Assembly: GCA_004431415.1 (NCBI GenBank)
Contig: QPMI01000088.1
Span: 124,001 to 188,000, forward strand
Origin: Cyanophora paradoxa
Taxonomy: Eukaryota; Glaucocystophyceae; Cyanophorales; Cyanophoraceae
DNA length: 64,000 nucleotides
Direction of reading: 5' to 3'
The notes beneath the pieces are model-generated. The model saw nothing but the letters and a program-made list of their open reading frames with translations. It was not told the DNA's origin and did not search any database. Position 1 is the stretch's first letter; each line of letters opens with the position of its first letter. The position numbers and the translations under genes were made by a program. Positions 35,300 to 45,245 of the stretch are shown one piece after another.

Positions 35300-36859
35300 T
35301 CAGGCGGCGAAGAGACCTCCGATCATTTCCTTGCGGGGGGCGCACCTTGGTGGGGTTGGGCGCGTTGCGGTGGAACTGGGCGAGGTAGGAGAGGTGCCCG
35401 CCCGGCCCCCCGGCGATCTGCCCCGCCGGCTCGGCGGGCGCCGGCGCCCTCGGAGCGCTCGGGCGGGGCCGCGTGCACCTGGCGCCAGGCGGGGCGGTCG
35501 GAGAGGGCCTGGTACCAGCGGGCGAGGGCCGGCAGCTCGGTCCAGGGGATGGAGTAGGGGCGCGGGAAGCGGTCGCTGTTCGCCCACTCCAGCGTCGCCA
35601 CCCTGCGGGGCGTCGGCCGGGGCGCGGGGCGCGGGGGCTGGCGGGAGGGGGGCGGACGAGGTGAAGACGGCGAGGTCGGCGGCGGAGATCTCGGGGCCCG
35701 CCACGTACTCCCGCCCCTCCTGCCCCGGCCCCGTCGGCCCGGGGCGGGGCGGGGGGCGAGGGGCAAGGGGCGGGCACCAGCCAGGAGTTGACGAGGCGGA
35801 GGCCGTGGTCGACGGCGCGGCAGCCGCGCTCGAACGCGTTCTGCAGCACCGCGTCCGTCACCTCTGCGCGGTACCCCTCCGTCAGAAGGGTGGGGGTGGG
35901 GAGGGGCAGGGCGGCCCGCGCCTTCGGAGGAGCCGAGGGCGTTCGGGAAGGCGACGTCCTCCCCCACAGCGGGGTACAGCCGCCGCGCGTTCCACTCCAG
36001 GATCGCGTCCACCCCCGCCCCGTACGGGCCCACGCTGCCCCGCGAGGTCGCCTTCCCTCTGCGGGTCGGGCCCCCGAGGGGTACGGGTCCCGCACCTGTA
36101 CCAGTTGGAGGGCACGGCGTGCTTCCCCGCGAGGTACCGGATGATGGCGCCCCTGCGGGGAGGGTCGCGCGGGGAGCAGAGCGTGGCGGGGGGTACCGCG
36201 CGCACGGCTCGGAGACGCGGACCCCGCCGTCGTCGATGGCGGGGACGGAGCCGGACGGGCTGATCGCCAGGAACTCAGGTGAGTACTGCTCGCCCCGCCT
36301 GAAGTCCACGTCGACCAGCTGCGCGGGGCGCGGGGCGCGCCACTCAGTGCCTCGCCCCATCAGCGAGGCGGTTGGGGGCGGGCGGCGAAAGCATGGAACT
36401 GCTGGATTCCGGCTTAGCTAAGGGAGCGGCTTCGTGTGGGCGGCTTAGCTGCGGGACAGAGGAGGCGGGGCGCAGAGGGCCGCGCGGCGGCGCACCTCGC
36501 AGGGAATGTTGTTCTCGAGGCAGAACCACCAGACCATCTGGCAGGGCGCCGAGATGCGGGAGAGGTGGAGCCGCACGGGCGCCGGCGTCGGCGGCTGCAT
36601 GGAAAGCCGCGGGTTGTTCTCCGCCAGCCACGTTGAAAGATACTGATAGGGATCCTCCGTCTTTGACCTGCAGGCGCACAATCAGCCCCGAGCCCAGCTA
36701 CCGGCCAGCGCCAGCCGCAGGCGTCGGGCCGCAGCTAGTGTTCCGCAGTGCAGCGGCGGCGCGCGGCGCTTACCGGACCATGTCCACCAGCGCGCGGACC
36801 AGCGCCGGCCGCACGCTCTCCGTCAGGTAGTCCTGCACGGATATCGGCTGCCCCGCCAT
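35300..36859 (-). CDS. Dpy-30 domain fused to glutathione S-transferase
   Basis: The N-terminus is a complete Dpy-30 dimerisation motif: VQDYLTESVRPALVRALVDM, then across an intron (about 36680-36775, GTAAGC...CTGCAG) VRSKTEDPYQYLSTWLAENN. It is followed directly by a theta-like GST: LHLSRISAPCQMVWWFCLEN, VDVDFRRGEQYSPEFLAIS, SGSVPAIDDGGVRVSEP and AIIRYLAGKHAVPSNWY. The alpha-helical half has AVLQNAFERGCRAVDHGLRL, ISAADLAVFT and VATLEWANSDRFPRPYSIPW. Dpy-30 motifs pair with amphipathic helices in histone methylase complexes and in flagellar radial spokes; GSTs conjugate glutathione. The ATG at 36859 is the first in frame. The C-terminus needs removal of a 16-nt segment (35330-35345) to reach EMIGGLFAA; otherwise the frame runs on. 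Fusion well supported because both domains share one exon; function unknown. Confidence 0.8.
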
Positions 36860-36956
36860 CTCCTGGATATCGCCGATGTCCGCTGTCCTGCTCGGAGGTC
36901 TCGCTTCTCTGCCTCCCTTGCACAAATTTGCTTTCTTAGAGGGGTACGGCGCCAAA
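36860..36956. promoter_or_regulatory. 97-bp divergent promoter, GST fusion / acyltransferase
   Basis: Start codons of two oppositely oriented genes lie 97 bp apart, or 16 bp if the acyltransferase uses the weaker upstream ATG at 36876. Any promoter here must serve both directions or lie inside one gene's transcript. No TATA box seen. Confidence 0.5.
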
Positions 36957-38576
36957 ATGGGCTACCTCGCGCTCGTTCGCGGGCTGATCAGCGGCGGGTT
37001 CATTTGGGCGTGTTGTCTAGCGGGCAACGTCGGCCAGATCCTGTCGGCGCTGTTCGTCCAGCCCTTTTCGAGGAAATGGTGCGATCTGCGTGGCTGTAGC
37101 GTCATGCGTCCCGCGGCCGTGCCGCGGGATCGGACGCACCGCGGGCGTCGCTGCGTCCGTAGCGTCACGCCCTGCCATGCCGCGCCAACCGCTCCCACAG
37201 GCACCTCAAAATCAACGCATTCTTCCAGGACCAGCTGCTCAGTCTGGCGGTCCTCGTCGTCGACAATTCACCTTCGATCGAGTTCCTGTACGGCGGCGAC
37301 ACGGCCACGCCGAACGAGAACGGCATTGTCGTCCTCAATCACCTCAGCTACGTTGACTGGGCGTTCATCTACGGCCTCTCGAAGCGCAACGAGAAGCTGG
37401 GGGCGCTGAAGTTCCTGCTGAAGGTCCAGCGCCCGCCGCCCGCCGCCGCGCCGCCGATTCCCGCCACCGAGCTCGGCCGCAGGACCCGATCAAGTACATT
37501 CCCGGCTTCGGCTGGGGCATGTGGATGCTGGACTGGCTCTTCATGAAGCGTAACTGGGAGTCGGATCGTCCGCGCATCCTCCGCGCGCTCGACCGCCTCA
37601 GCCAGGACTGCACGTCGAACGGGTGCGCCCGCAGCCCGCGCTGCGCCCCGCCGCCTCCGCCGACGCATGCACAGACTGAAGCTGTGGATCGCGATCTTCC
37701 CCGAGGGCACCCGCTACACCCCCAAGAAGCTCGCCGCCGCGCAGGTCCGCTTCCAACTTTCTACACCCCCGCAGCGATTCGAGCCCGCGCCGCGCAGGAG
37801 TTCGCGAAGAAGCGGGACCTGCCGGTCCCGGAGAACGTCCTCGTACCCCGCGTCAAGGGCTTCGTGACGTGCGTGAACGGCCTTCGCGAGAAGGCCATCC
37901 CCGTGCGCCCGTACCCTCCCCGCCGCCCGCGCCCCCCGGCCGTTCACGGCTTTCCCTCCAGGCGATCTACGACGTCACCATCGTCTACGTGGGATTCAAG
38001 GGCGGCATCCCCAGGCGAGCCGCGCCCCGCCTTGCCCGCGACGCGTACCCCCTGACCGCATCCCCGCCTCCCCCCTGCAGCATCCGGCAGATCCTGTTCG
38101 ACGACGCCCCCGGCCGCAAGGTCGTCCTCCACCTCAAGCGCATCCCCGTCACCGGTCCGCCGGTCGCGCCGCCTCCGGGAGCAGCCCTCCTGAACACTGA
38201 TGTTGTACCCCCGCAGACGTCCCGACCGACGAGGAGGCCCTCGGCAAGTGGCTGCAGAGCCGCTGGGTCGAGAAGGACAAGGTCCGATCCCCGTACCCCC
38301 ATCCGCCCTGGAGAAGAATCCGACCGGGGCGCGTACCCCGGGCAGGCGATGGCGGAGTACAAGGCGAAGGGCTCGTGCGAGGCGTGGGGCAAGCTCTTCA
38401 AGCCGCCGCGCATCCCCCGCGGGTGCGTCGTACCCCCCCCCCCTCTCTCTCCCGGGGCGCCGGGGCGGTGCGAGCGGGGCCGGCGCAGGCGGTTCCTGCT
38501 GGCGTACAGCTTCATGACCTTCTGGCTCCTGCTCGTCGCCTTCGGCCTCCGCTTCCTCGCCTCCGCCCTCCTTTAG
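36957..38576 (+). CDS. Lysophospholipid acyltransferase (AGPAT/LCLAT-like), membrane protein
   Basis: Transfers an acyl group to lysophosphatidate or a lysophospholipid in the endoplasmic reticulum. PlsC motifs are intact: VVLNHLSYVDWAF (the HxxxxD box), then FPEGTRY and VLVPRVKGF. The long insert FIYGLSKRNEKLGALKFLLK, IKYIPGFGWGMWM and FMKRNWESDR, plus AIYDVTIVYVGFKGG, place it with the AGPAT4/5-LCLAT1 group rather than bacterial PlsC. A hydrophobic N-terminal helix (LISGGFIWACCLAGNVGQIL) and a C-terminal one (FMTFWLLLVAFGLRFLASAL) are probable membrane spans. Nine exons; the first are 36957-37078, 37201-37423, 37483-37622 and 37675-37744. All introns are GT-AG except the one starting AG|GCGAGCC near 38015. 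The ATG at 36957 sits in a better context (CAAAATGG) than 36876. Stop TAG ends at 38576. Confidence 0.9.
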
Positions 38577-39140
38577 CGCGCGCGGCTCGCGGCCTCCAGT
38601 CCTCCTTTTGACGGATTTTTCACGATCGGGACGCGGGGGCGGCCGGGCGGGCGCCGGCCCGCGCGCTTCACTTCATGCAGTGCTTCAGTAGTTTTCAAGG
38701 CAGTGCCCCCGGCCCCGCCCCGGTCGCGCCCAGCGGCTTCGGGTGGCGAACCGCAGACATCTCCCTGTCTAGATCTTCTTTGCAATTTTTCCTTGTGAAC
38801 GCTATTTCGTGTGCATATTTCGCTTTAAATTGAGAACCGATCGAAGGGCCGAGTGCCGTCCAGCGTCCGCCGCGGCCGCGGGCGCGCCTTCCACAGCTAT
38901 TGGCTGGATCTGGTCGGGCGGGCACGCGTCGCACATGCGCCACATGCGCATGCATGCATATGCACGCGCACGCACTCGTGCATATGGTCTTCTCAGTTTC
39001 TGAACGACATTCCTAATTATATTAACTCGAGAATGCTACATCGCCTCGTAGGGCTCAGAGATTCATCGGATGCACGCAGGGCCGGCGGCCTCCACGCGGC
39101 GGCCACCGAGGGCGGGGCCCGGGCTCGGGGGCGGTCCGGG
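38577..39140. other. Convergent intergenic spacer, no gene seen
   Basis: About 560 bp, AT-rich in its right half, between two converging genes. It contains a stretch of alternating GCATGCATATGCACGCGCAC type around 38945-38990 (purine-pyrimidine alternation). No coding frame is convincing. Confidence 0.55.
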
Positions 39141-40075
39141 TCAGAGGATGAACTTCAGGCGGGGGTCCTCCTTGATGGCGTCGTACACCTTGAGGATCTG
39201 GCGGCGACCCGGGCCGCGCCGTCAGGGGCGGGGGCCGCGGGGCGGGGGCGGAAAGCTCGGGCAAGGCGGCACCTGCTCGGCGGACTCGACCAGCAGCGTG
39301 AACGTGACGCTGTGGTACTTCTTCTGCCCGCTCTCCCGGAAGCTCCAGTCGTCCTGCGGGCAGCTCAGGCGCGCGGCGGCGGGCGGCGGGCGGCACGTGG
39401 CGGGAGGCGGCGCACGGGGGAGAGCTCGCGCCCGAGGACGCCGCCGACGCGGCTCACGCATCCGTCGACGAAGTCCTGCCCGCCCGTGCCCACCGCCTTG
39501 AAGATGTACTCGCAGGGGAACTCGTGCACCGACTCCAGGAGCTCGTCGAAGGTCTGGTTGCCCTGCGCCTCCTCGAGGTCCACGAAGGCCGGGCCCGCAG
39601 GGCTCGCCGGCCGCTCGGGCGTCGTCGGCCGCTCCCCGTACAGCGCATCGATGCTGATCTTCTCGTAGTCGACGGCGCCAGCCGCAGCGCCCTCAAACGA
39701 TGCCACGATCCTCTGCACGAGGCGATCAGGTCGATCAGGCGGCGCACGAGCGCTTAGCTAGCGGCAGGCAGAGATCCCTCTCACCACTGGCAGCGGTTCC
39801 CGGCCGCGACCGACGCCATTTGACGACGGCGTGAGGTTCTGCGGGGCGTCGATCTTCTCCTCGCCATCCTCATCCGGCTGCGAGCTGGCCACAACAAGGG
39901 GAGTTCGGCTGCTGCTGAAGGTGCGATGCGGCCTGCCGGAGACGCGCTGGGACGGCGCTGACGGGCGCAGGTCGGCCCTGCGGCTGATGCGCTGCACGGG
40001 ATGGCCCCAACAGCTCGCCGATGCCGAGCTCGAGGCCACAGCGACCGCAGGACCCGCGAAACCGAGCACAACCAT
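39141..40075 (-). CDS. DUF493 (YbeD-like) domain protein, possibly organelle-targeted
   Basis: DUF493 proteins are small ACT-like domains; the bacterial member YbeD is thought to be regulatory, and algal and plant members are often plastid proteins. The domain is spread over three exons: FPCEYIFKAVGTGGQDFV, then KKYHSVTFTLLVESAEQV, then QILKVYDAIKEDPRLKFIL and TGA at 39141. This gives the family's sequence order and its conserved ending. Exon 1 starts at ATG 40075 (MVVLGFAGPAVAVASSSASA), a hydrophobic, Ala/Ser-rich start followed by an Arg/Ser-rich stretch, as expected for a targeting leader. The first intron is a GT-AG intron of about 85 nt ending at 39715. Its start codon is only 35 bp from that of the divergent WD40 gene. 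Confidence 0.82.
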
Positions 40076-40110
40076 GTTTCGCGCCGGGGTACGTGTACTT
40101 GCAGTCGAAA
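40076..40110. promoter_or_regulatory. 35-bp gap between divergent start codons
   Basis: The DUF493 ATG (minus strand, 40075) and the WD40 gene ATG (plus strand, 40111, context GAAAATGA) are separated by 35 bp. The two mRNAs must overlap at their 5' ends or have almost no 5' leader. Whether a bidirectional promoter lies here or each promoter lies inside the other gene cannot be seen. Confidence 0.5.
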
Positions 40111-41812
40111 ATGAAGGCGCCGCTGAAGGCGCTGGCGGACCGCGAGCGAGGCTCCAGGCTCCGCCTGCAGGTTGAAGCTGGAGCGGAGGACGCACACGCG
40201 CTCCGCCTCACGTACAACAGCCGGAAGCTCGCAGGACGTGCGCTCGCCCCCCCTGCTGCGCCACGAGGCTTGACATCTAGCGCAGCCTTCGCGTTCAACA
40301 ATGACGCGGCCAGCGGCGTGTTACTGGCGTCCAGCGGCGGGGCCGACCACACCGCGGTGAGCTCCCGCCATCGCAGGCGCACGCTCACCTTATCTCCCCT
40401 GAGACGCGGGTACACGCGCAGCTCCAGATCGCGGGAGTCCTCGGCTTCGAGAGCTACCTGCAGCCGGCGGGCGGGGCGCGCGGCCCGCTGACGCCGAAGC
40501 GCCTCGTCAAGGTGGACGACTACGCGACGTTCTTCACGCGGCTCCTGTGGGCGAACCGCGACGCGGAGGTCGCGTCGACGAGCGAGGAGGGCGTCGTCAA
40601 GGTGTACGATGTCCGCGCGCGCCGGCCGGCCGGCTCCCTGAACGCCCCGCTCCTGATGGGCCTCCGCGAGTCCCCGCGCACGCCCGGCGCCCTCTACGTC
40701 TGCTCCGGCAAGTCCGTCATCGGTGCGCGTGTCCCGGGAAGCGCCCCGGGGCCGAGGGCGACCGGGGCCGCCGGGCGCGCCGCAGCGTGGGACCGGCGGG
40801 CGCCCCCCGAGGTGGCGCGGCGCCTGGCCGAGTCGGGCGACCGGGTGCTGGACGTGGAGGCGGCTCGCGAGGGCGAGCTCCTGTACACGTGCGACGAGAC
40901 GGGGCACCTGCGCGCCTGGGACGAGCGCGCCCCCTCCCGGCCCCTCTTCCTCCTCCGCGACAACGTGCGCCGCACCCCCGCACGCACGCGCGCGCTCTGT
41001 ACCCCCGTATCTGAGGCGCGACCCCGCAGACCGAGGGCCTGGCGGTGAACTCGCTGCAGATCGACCGCTCCGGGACGCGCCTCCTCGCCACCTCCGAGAA
41101 GGGTGCCCTTCTGCTGTACCCCCGCGGCGCCGGGTCCGCCTCACGCGGGGGGCGCAGGCCACGCGTCGCTCATCGATCTGCTGGCGCTGCTCGCCCCGCG
41201 GCTGAACCCCGACCAGCCCGTGCCCATCGACGAGATCCCCGGACTCCGCACGTGCGCGTACCCCCCTCCGTGCCAGCGCTCACCCTCGGCCCGACGATCT
41301 TGCCCCCCGCAGCTTCACAGCCGAGGGGTACAGGAACGGCGACTACTTCCGCGGCGCGTACCTCTCGCCGTGCGGGGAGTACGTCGTGGGGGGGTCCGAC
41401 GACGGCCGCGGGGTGCGCCGTACCCCCCTTTCCTCAGCTTCTCATGGACCCCGCCAATCGCCGTTTCCCTCAGTTCCTCTGGAGCTCGGCCACGGGTCGT
41501 CTGCTCCGCACGATCCAGGCGCGCTGGAACCCTGTACCCCCCGCCTTCCCGCGCCCCGCCGCTGACGGGCCCCTCAGTTCAAGCGGGAGATGCGCCCCGC
41601 GGAGGACGGCGCCCCCGCGCAGTACGAGCCACTGACGCGCCCGATCGTCCACGTGCGCCGGCCGCCCCCGCCCCTCCCGCACGGACCGCGCAAGGCGAGG
41701 CGAGGCGAGGCGCGCCCCCGGCAGGTGGCGATGGCGCCGGTGGGCCCCGCGCGGCCGCCCCTGCTCGCCCTCTCCAGCGACGAGCTGCTGGGCATCTGGC
41801 AGGACCGCCGCG
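40111..41812 (+). CDS. WD40-repeat region, probable N-terminal half of a fusion with the UBR-PHD region
   Basis: Starts MKAPLKALADRERGSRLRLQ. WD40-type phrases follow: EVASTSEEGVVKVYDVRARR, TPGALYVCSGKSVI, AAWDRRAPPE, LYTCDETGHLRAWDERAPS, NSLQIDRSGTRLLATSEKGA, RGAYLSPCGEYVVGGSDDGR, FLWSSATGRLLRTIQ and LLALSSDELLGIWQDRR. These would form a seven-bladed propeller, usually a protein-binding platform. Exons are joined by short GT or GC introns; the last exon here ends at 41812 in phase 1. No stop codon separates it from the next exon at 41872, which is in the matching phase and leads into the UBR box. So this may be one protein with the following entry; a hidden gene boundary is the alternative. 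Specific WD40 family not recognised. Confidence 0.7.
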
Positions 41813-41871
41813 GTGCGGGGCGGATGGGGCCGGGGCCTTCGGCGTGCCCCCCTCTAACGGCGCCCGCGCAG

Positions 41872-44315
41872 TGCCGGTGGCGCTGGGGCGGGAGCTGGAG
41901 GGGGACGTGCTCGAGCTCCCCCCCGGGGCCGCCCCCGCCCCCGCCGGCGAAGCCGGGGGGGCGGCGGGGCCGGCGGGGGCGGGCGGGGACGGGGACGTGG
42001 TGGCCGAGGGCGACGAGGACGAGGACGCCGACGCGGAGGAGGAGGAGGAGCAGGCGCCCCGCGCCCCCGCCCGCTTTTCCCCCTTCTCTCGCGTGACGGT
42101 ACCCCCCCCCCTCCAGGACTGGGAGGAGGACCCGCTGGGGCTGGCGGTCTTCGAGTGCGCGTACGGGAGGGGGTACGCTGAGCAGGTCGTCTACACGTGC
42201 ATGACCTGCCGCGAGGCCATGGGGGAGGTCCGCGAGCCCCCCATCGCCGTGCGCCCCGCTGGAGCGGCGGCGAGCTCATCCCTGCCTCTGCAGAACGCGG
42301 CGCACGCGGGTATCTGTCGCCAGTGTGTCGGCTTCTGCCACCGGGACCACCAGGCGAGCGGGGCTGGCGGGTACCCCCCGTCGTTGTGACCCGTACCCCA
42401 GATCTTCTGCCTGGGCCGCAAGGGCGACTTTCGCTGCGACTGCGGCAACAGCAGGATGCCCGGTGCCCTTCCCTGTACCCCCGCTAAATCTCCCCTCCCT
42501 CACGCTCGGCCAGCCAACCACCGCTGCACGCTCGCGCCCGAGCGAGAGCCGACGAACCCCCGGAACCGGTGCGGGGGGTTCACGGCCTCCTTGCCTTCGA
42601 TCGTTTCCGACCCCGCCCCGCAGCTACGGGCACAACTTCGACCTCAAGTACTGCACCTGCGAGGGCGAGGACGACGGCTGCATGGTCCAGGTTCGAACCC
42701 GCGCGGCTCCCGTTTCCTCCCGCCCTGAGGTCGGCGGTTCGAATCCGTGCAGTGCCCGACGTGCTGGGACTGGTTCCACTTCCGCTGCATCGGGCTCGCC
42801 GCGGAGCAGGCGCGCTTGCGTACCTTCCGCATGCTTCTTCCCCATCCATTGAAGCCGTACCCAGGACATCGACGACGATTGGGAGTACGTGTGCGCGGCG
42901 TGCGCGGGGGCGCGGTACCCCTTCCTGTCCGAGTACCCCGACTGCGGACCGTGCGCGGCTGTGCCCTCTCGCGTTGTGGCGCGGCGGCCGCTCACGCGCG
43001 GGCGCAGGGCGCTGCCGCAGGCCGCGGAAGGAGCCGCGGCCTTGGCTTCGGCCCCCTCCGCGCCAGCGCCGGGCCCCGGGGCGCCCGGCACGCCGCCGCG
43101 GGGGGCCGAGGGCGCCCCGCGATGACGCCGGCCGCCTCCGCGGCGCCGGGCGGAGCGGCCGCGCCGTCTCCCGAGGCGCCCCTCATGTACGCGCCTGCGG
43201 CCGCGGAAGGTGCGCCGCCCCCGCCCCCGCAGGCCGCTGGGCCGAGGCCGAGTGCGCCCGGCAGGCGGGCCTCCGTCGCTGGGGCGGGCCTGCGGGGAGC
43301 CGGCGCGGGGCCGCCTCATGCCGGCAGCCTGGAAGTCCCGCCTGCTCCAGGCCCACCAGGACGCCATCGGCTACCGCCCCGCCCCGCCCGCCCCGCCCGC
43401 CTCCAGCGACGCCCCCAGCGACGCCCCGGCGCCGCCGCCGGCCCTCCGCGCCCGCTCCCGCTGAGTCGGCGGCGCGGCCGTCGCCGCGGCGGCCGCGGGC
43501 GGCCCGCGCGGGCTCTCCGTGGAGCCCTCCGCGGCCGTCGCCATCTCCTTCGCCACCGCCGCCGCCGCCGCCGAGATCCCCGCCGCCGAAGCCCCAGCCC
43601 CCGCCCCGGGCCCCGCCCCCGCCGACGGCGCCGCTGCCGCTTCCGCGCCGCTCTCAATCTCGGAACAGGCGGCCGCGGCGGCCGCCGCCGCCCAGATGGA
43701 CCAGGCCTCCTTCGACGCGGAGGCCCGTACCCCTTCCTGGCTCCAACTCCCCCCCCCCCTGACCCCGCGCCTCAGGTGAAGCGCCTGATCCAGGCCGGCC
43801 AGCGGCCCGAGGCCATGCGGTGCGCCCCTCGATCCCGTACATGTACCCCCACGCCGCCGGCCGATTGAGTACCCCAGGCTGGTCATGGGGCGGCTCCTCA
43901 CGGACGCGATGAACAACGCGGGGGCCAACCGCAGGCGAGCCGGCCTGCGTCTCGTGCCCCACACCCGCCCCGCCTCGGCCCCTGACGGCGTACTCCCTTC
44001 CGCCCGGGCAGGCGGACGATCACGGACCGGGACGTGCACAACGCTGTCTCCAACCTCCGCATGTCCACCGCCGCCGGCCCCGCCGCCGTGCGCCCCGGCC
44101 CGGCCCCCGCCCCTGCGCCTCCTCGAGCCGCCGGACCCTCCCTGACCCCCGCCGCCCCGCAGGCCGTCCCGCCCTCGGCCGCCCCGCAGGCGGGCCAGGC
44201 CGGCTCCTCGGGCTCGGGCTCGGGCGCCGCGTCCGACGGCGCCGGCGCCGGCGCGGGCTCGCGGAAGCGGCCGCGGAGGGCGAGGAGCCGTAGCCGGTGC
44301 CGCGCCGTTCCTTGA
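41872..44315 (+). CDS. UBR7: UBR7-type UBR-box and PHD-finger region (E3 ubiquitin ligase-like)
   Basis: UBR7 proteins carry a zinc-binding UBR box plus a PHD finger and are ubiquitin ligases acting on chromatin. Here an acidic linker (DEDEDADAEEEEEQ) leads to DPLGLAVFECAYGRGYAEQV, VYTCMTCREAMGEV, HAGICRQCVGFCHRDHQ and KGDFRCDCGNSRMP (UBR box, about 42120-42460). Then come YGHNFDLKYCTCEGEDDGCM, CPTCWDWFHFRCIGLAAEQ and DDDWEYVCAACAGARYPF (PHD, about 42620-42930), with all expected Cys/His. The C-terminal part is Ala/Pro-rich with AAWKSRLLQAHQDAIGY, VKRLIQAGQRPEAM, LLTDAMNNAGANRR and ITDRDVHNAVSNLR, ending at TGA 44315 after a basic tail. Introns are short, often with GTACCCCC donors. It appears to continue the WD40 frame upstream. 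Confidence 0.8.
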
Positions 44316-45245
44316 GGCTTCCCAACAATCCCAGCTGAACACCCTCCCTGATCATGAGGGCCCTGAAGGCACACAACAAAGAGAGTGGCGGCCTACAATT
44401 ATCAATGCTGTCTGAGCGGGGGGGGGGGGGGGAGGGGGGGGGAGGGGGAGGGGGCGGTCCAGTTTGCCTCCTGGAAATCTCTGCAGTGCCGATTTCGAAC
44501 GGTACGGGAACTGTACTTTTGATTCGCATGCCAGACCCGGACAGTTCACCGTTATGCCGTGGCACGTGAGCTTTTCACGTAACCATACTCTGAGACCCGC
44601 CGGGCCGCCACCCATGATCATGATCGTGGAAGGAATTCCAAACTCATGATCAGATGCACTGACTGCTGGTTATAATGGTGCAATTGATGGATCTTAACAG
44701 ATTCGCGACGCATGACAATATTAATTGCAGGCAAGCAAGCAAAAAACTTGAAATAAGTGAATCAGTTAATCATGATCAGTGAATCACGGTGGAACTACTC
44801 CCGCATCCGCAGGCGCGTACCCCTCCTCCCTCCCCTCCCGGCCCGGCGGCTATAGGATTCGAGCCCTGTACCCCCGTTACGGGGGGCAGCGCGGGGGAGG
44901 AAAAGCAATTTGCTCGGATAGGTCCGGCCAGGCAGGGAGGGGGTTGCCCCCCTCCCCACGCGCCGCTGTTTCCAGCGGCTCGGCCGGACCATACCAGCGC
45001 GGGGGAGGTGCTGGCGCTGCCGGCGGGGGGAGGCGCTCCTCTTCGCCGTCCTCCCGGGCGACCTCACGATCGCCTAAAGCTTAAGGAGTCCGAAGTTCAA
45101 ATCCCAGCCGGCAAATCGATATACAGGACGACCGATGTAAGAGCGACCTCGCCTAGCTATAGCTATAGGGAAAAAGACCCCGCTGAGATACAAAAGAAGA
45201 CCTACGGAACCTCGCCTAGGACGCTATTTTTTATTATCATTGACC
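44316..45245. other. Convergent intergenic spacer with AT-rich repeat-like DNA
   Basis: About 930 bp. 44330-44780 is AT-rich with several ATGATCATG palindromes. It resembles 52800-52990: both have ACAGATTCGC followed by GCATGACAA and CAAGCAAAAA. The stretch 44790-45110 is GC-rich with no confident frame. TAGCTATAGCTATAG occurs at about 45155. No gene called. Confidence 0.5.
44418..44455. repeat. G-rich homopolymer block
   Basis: Poly-G broken by three single A residues, just past the 3' end of the UBR7-like region. Confidence 0.85.

Noticed and set aside
36876-36956. Acyltransferase start at the upstream ATG 36876
   Set aside because: It would overlap closely with the divergent gene start and has a weaker context; the ATG at 36957 (CAAAATGG) directly precedes the hydrophobic N-terminal helix.
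42688-42745. Two T-loop-like words GGTTCGAACCC and GGTTCGAATCC
   Set aside because: They fall across a short intron of the UBR7-like gene and no tRNA body or acceptor pairing surrounds them.
45018-45113. tRNA-like sequence: TGCCGGC ... GTTCAAATCCCAGCCGGCA
   Set aside because: The ends could pair as an acceptor stem, but the T-arm stem has only two of five pairs and no D-arm or A-box fits. Length is also wrong for a simple tRNA.
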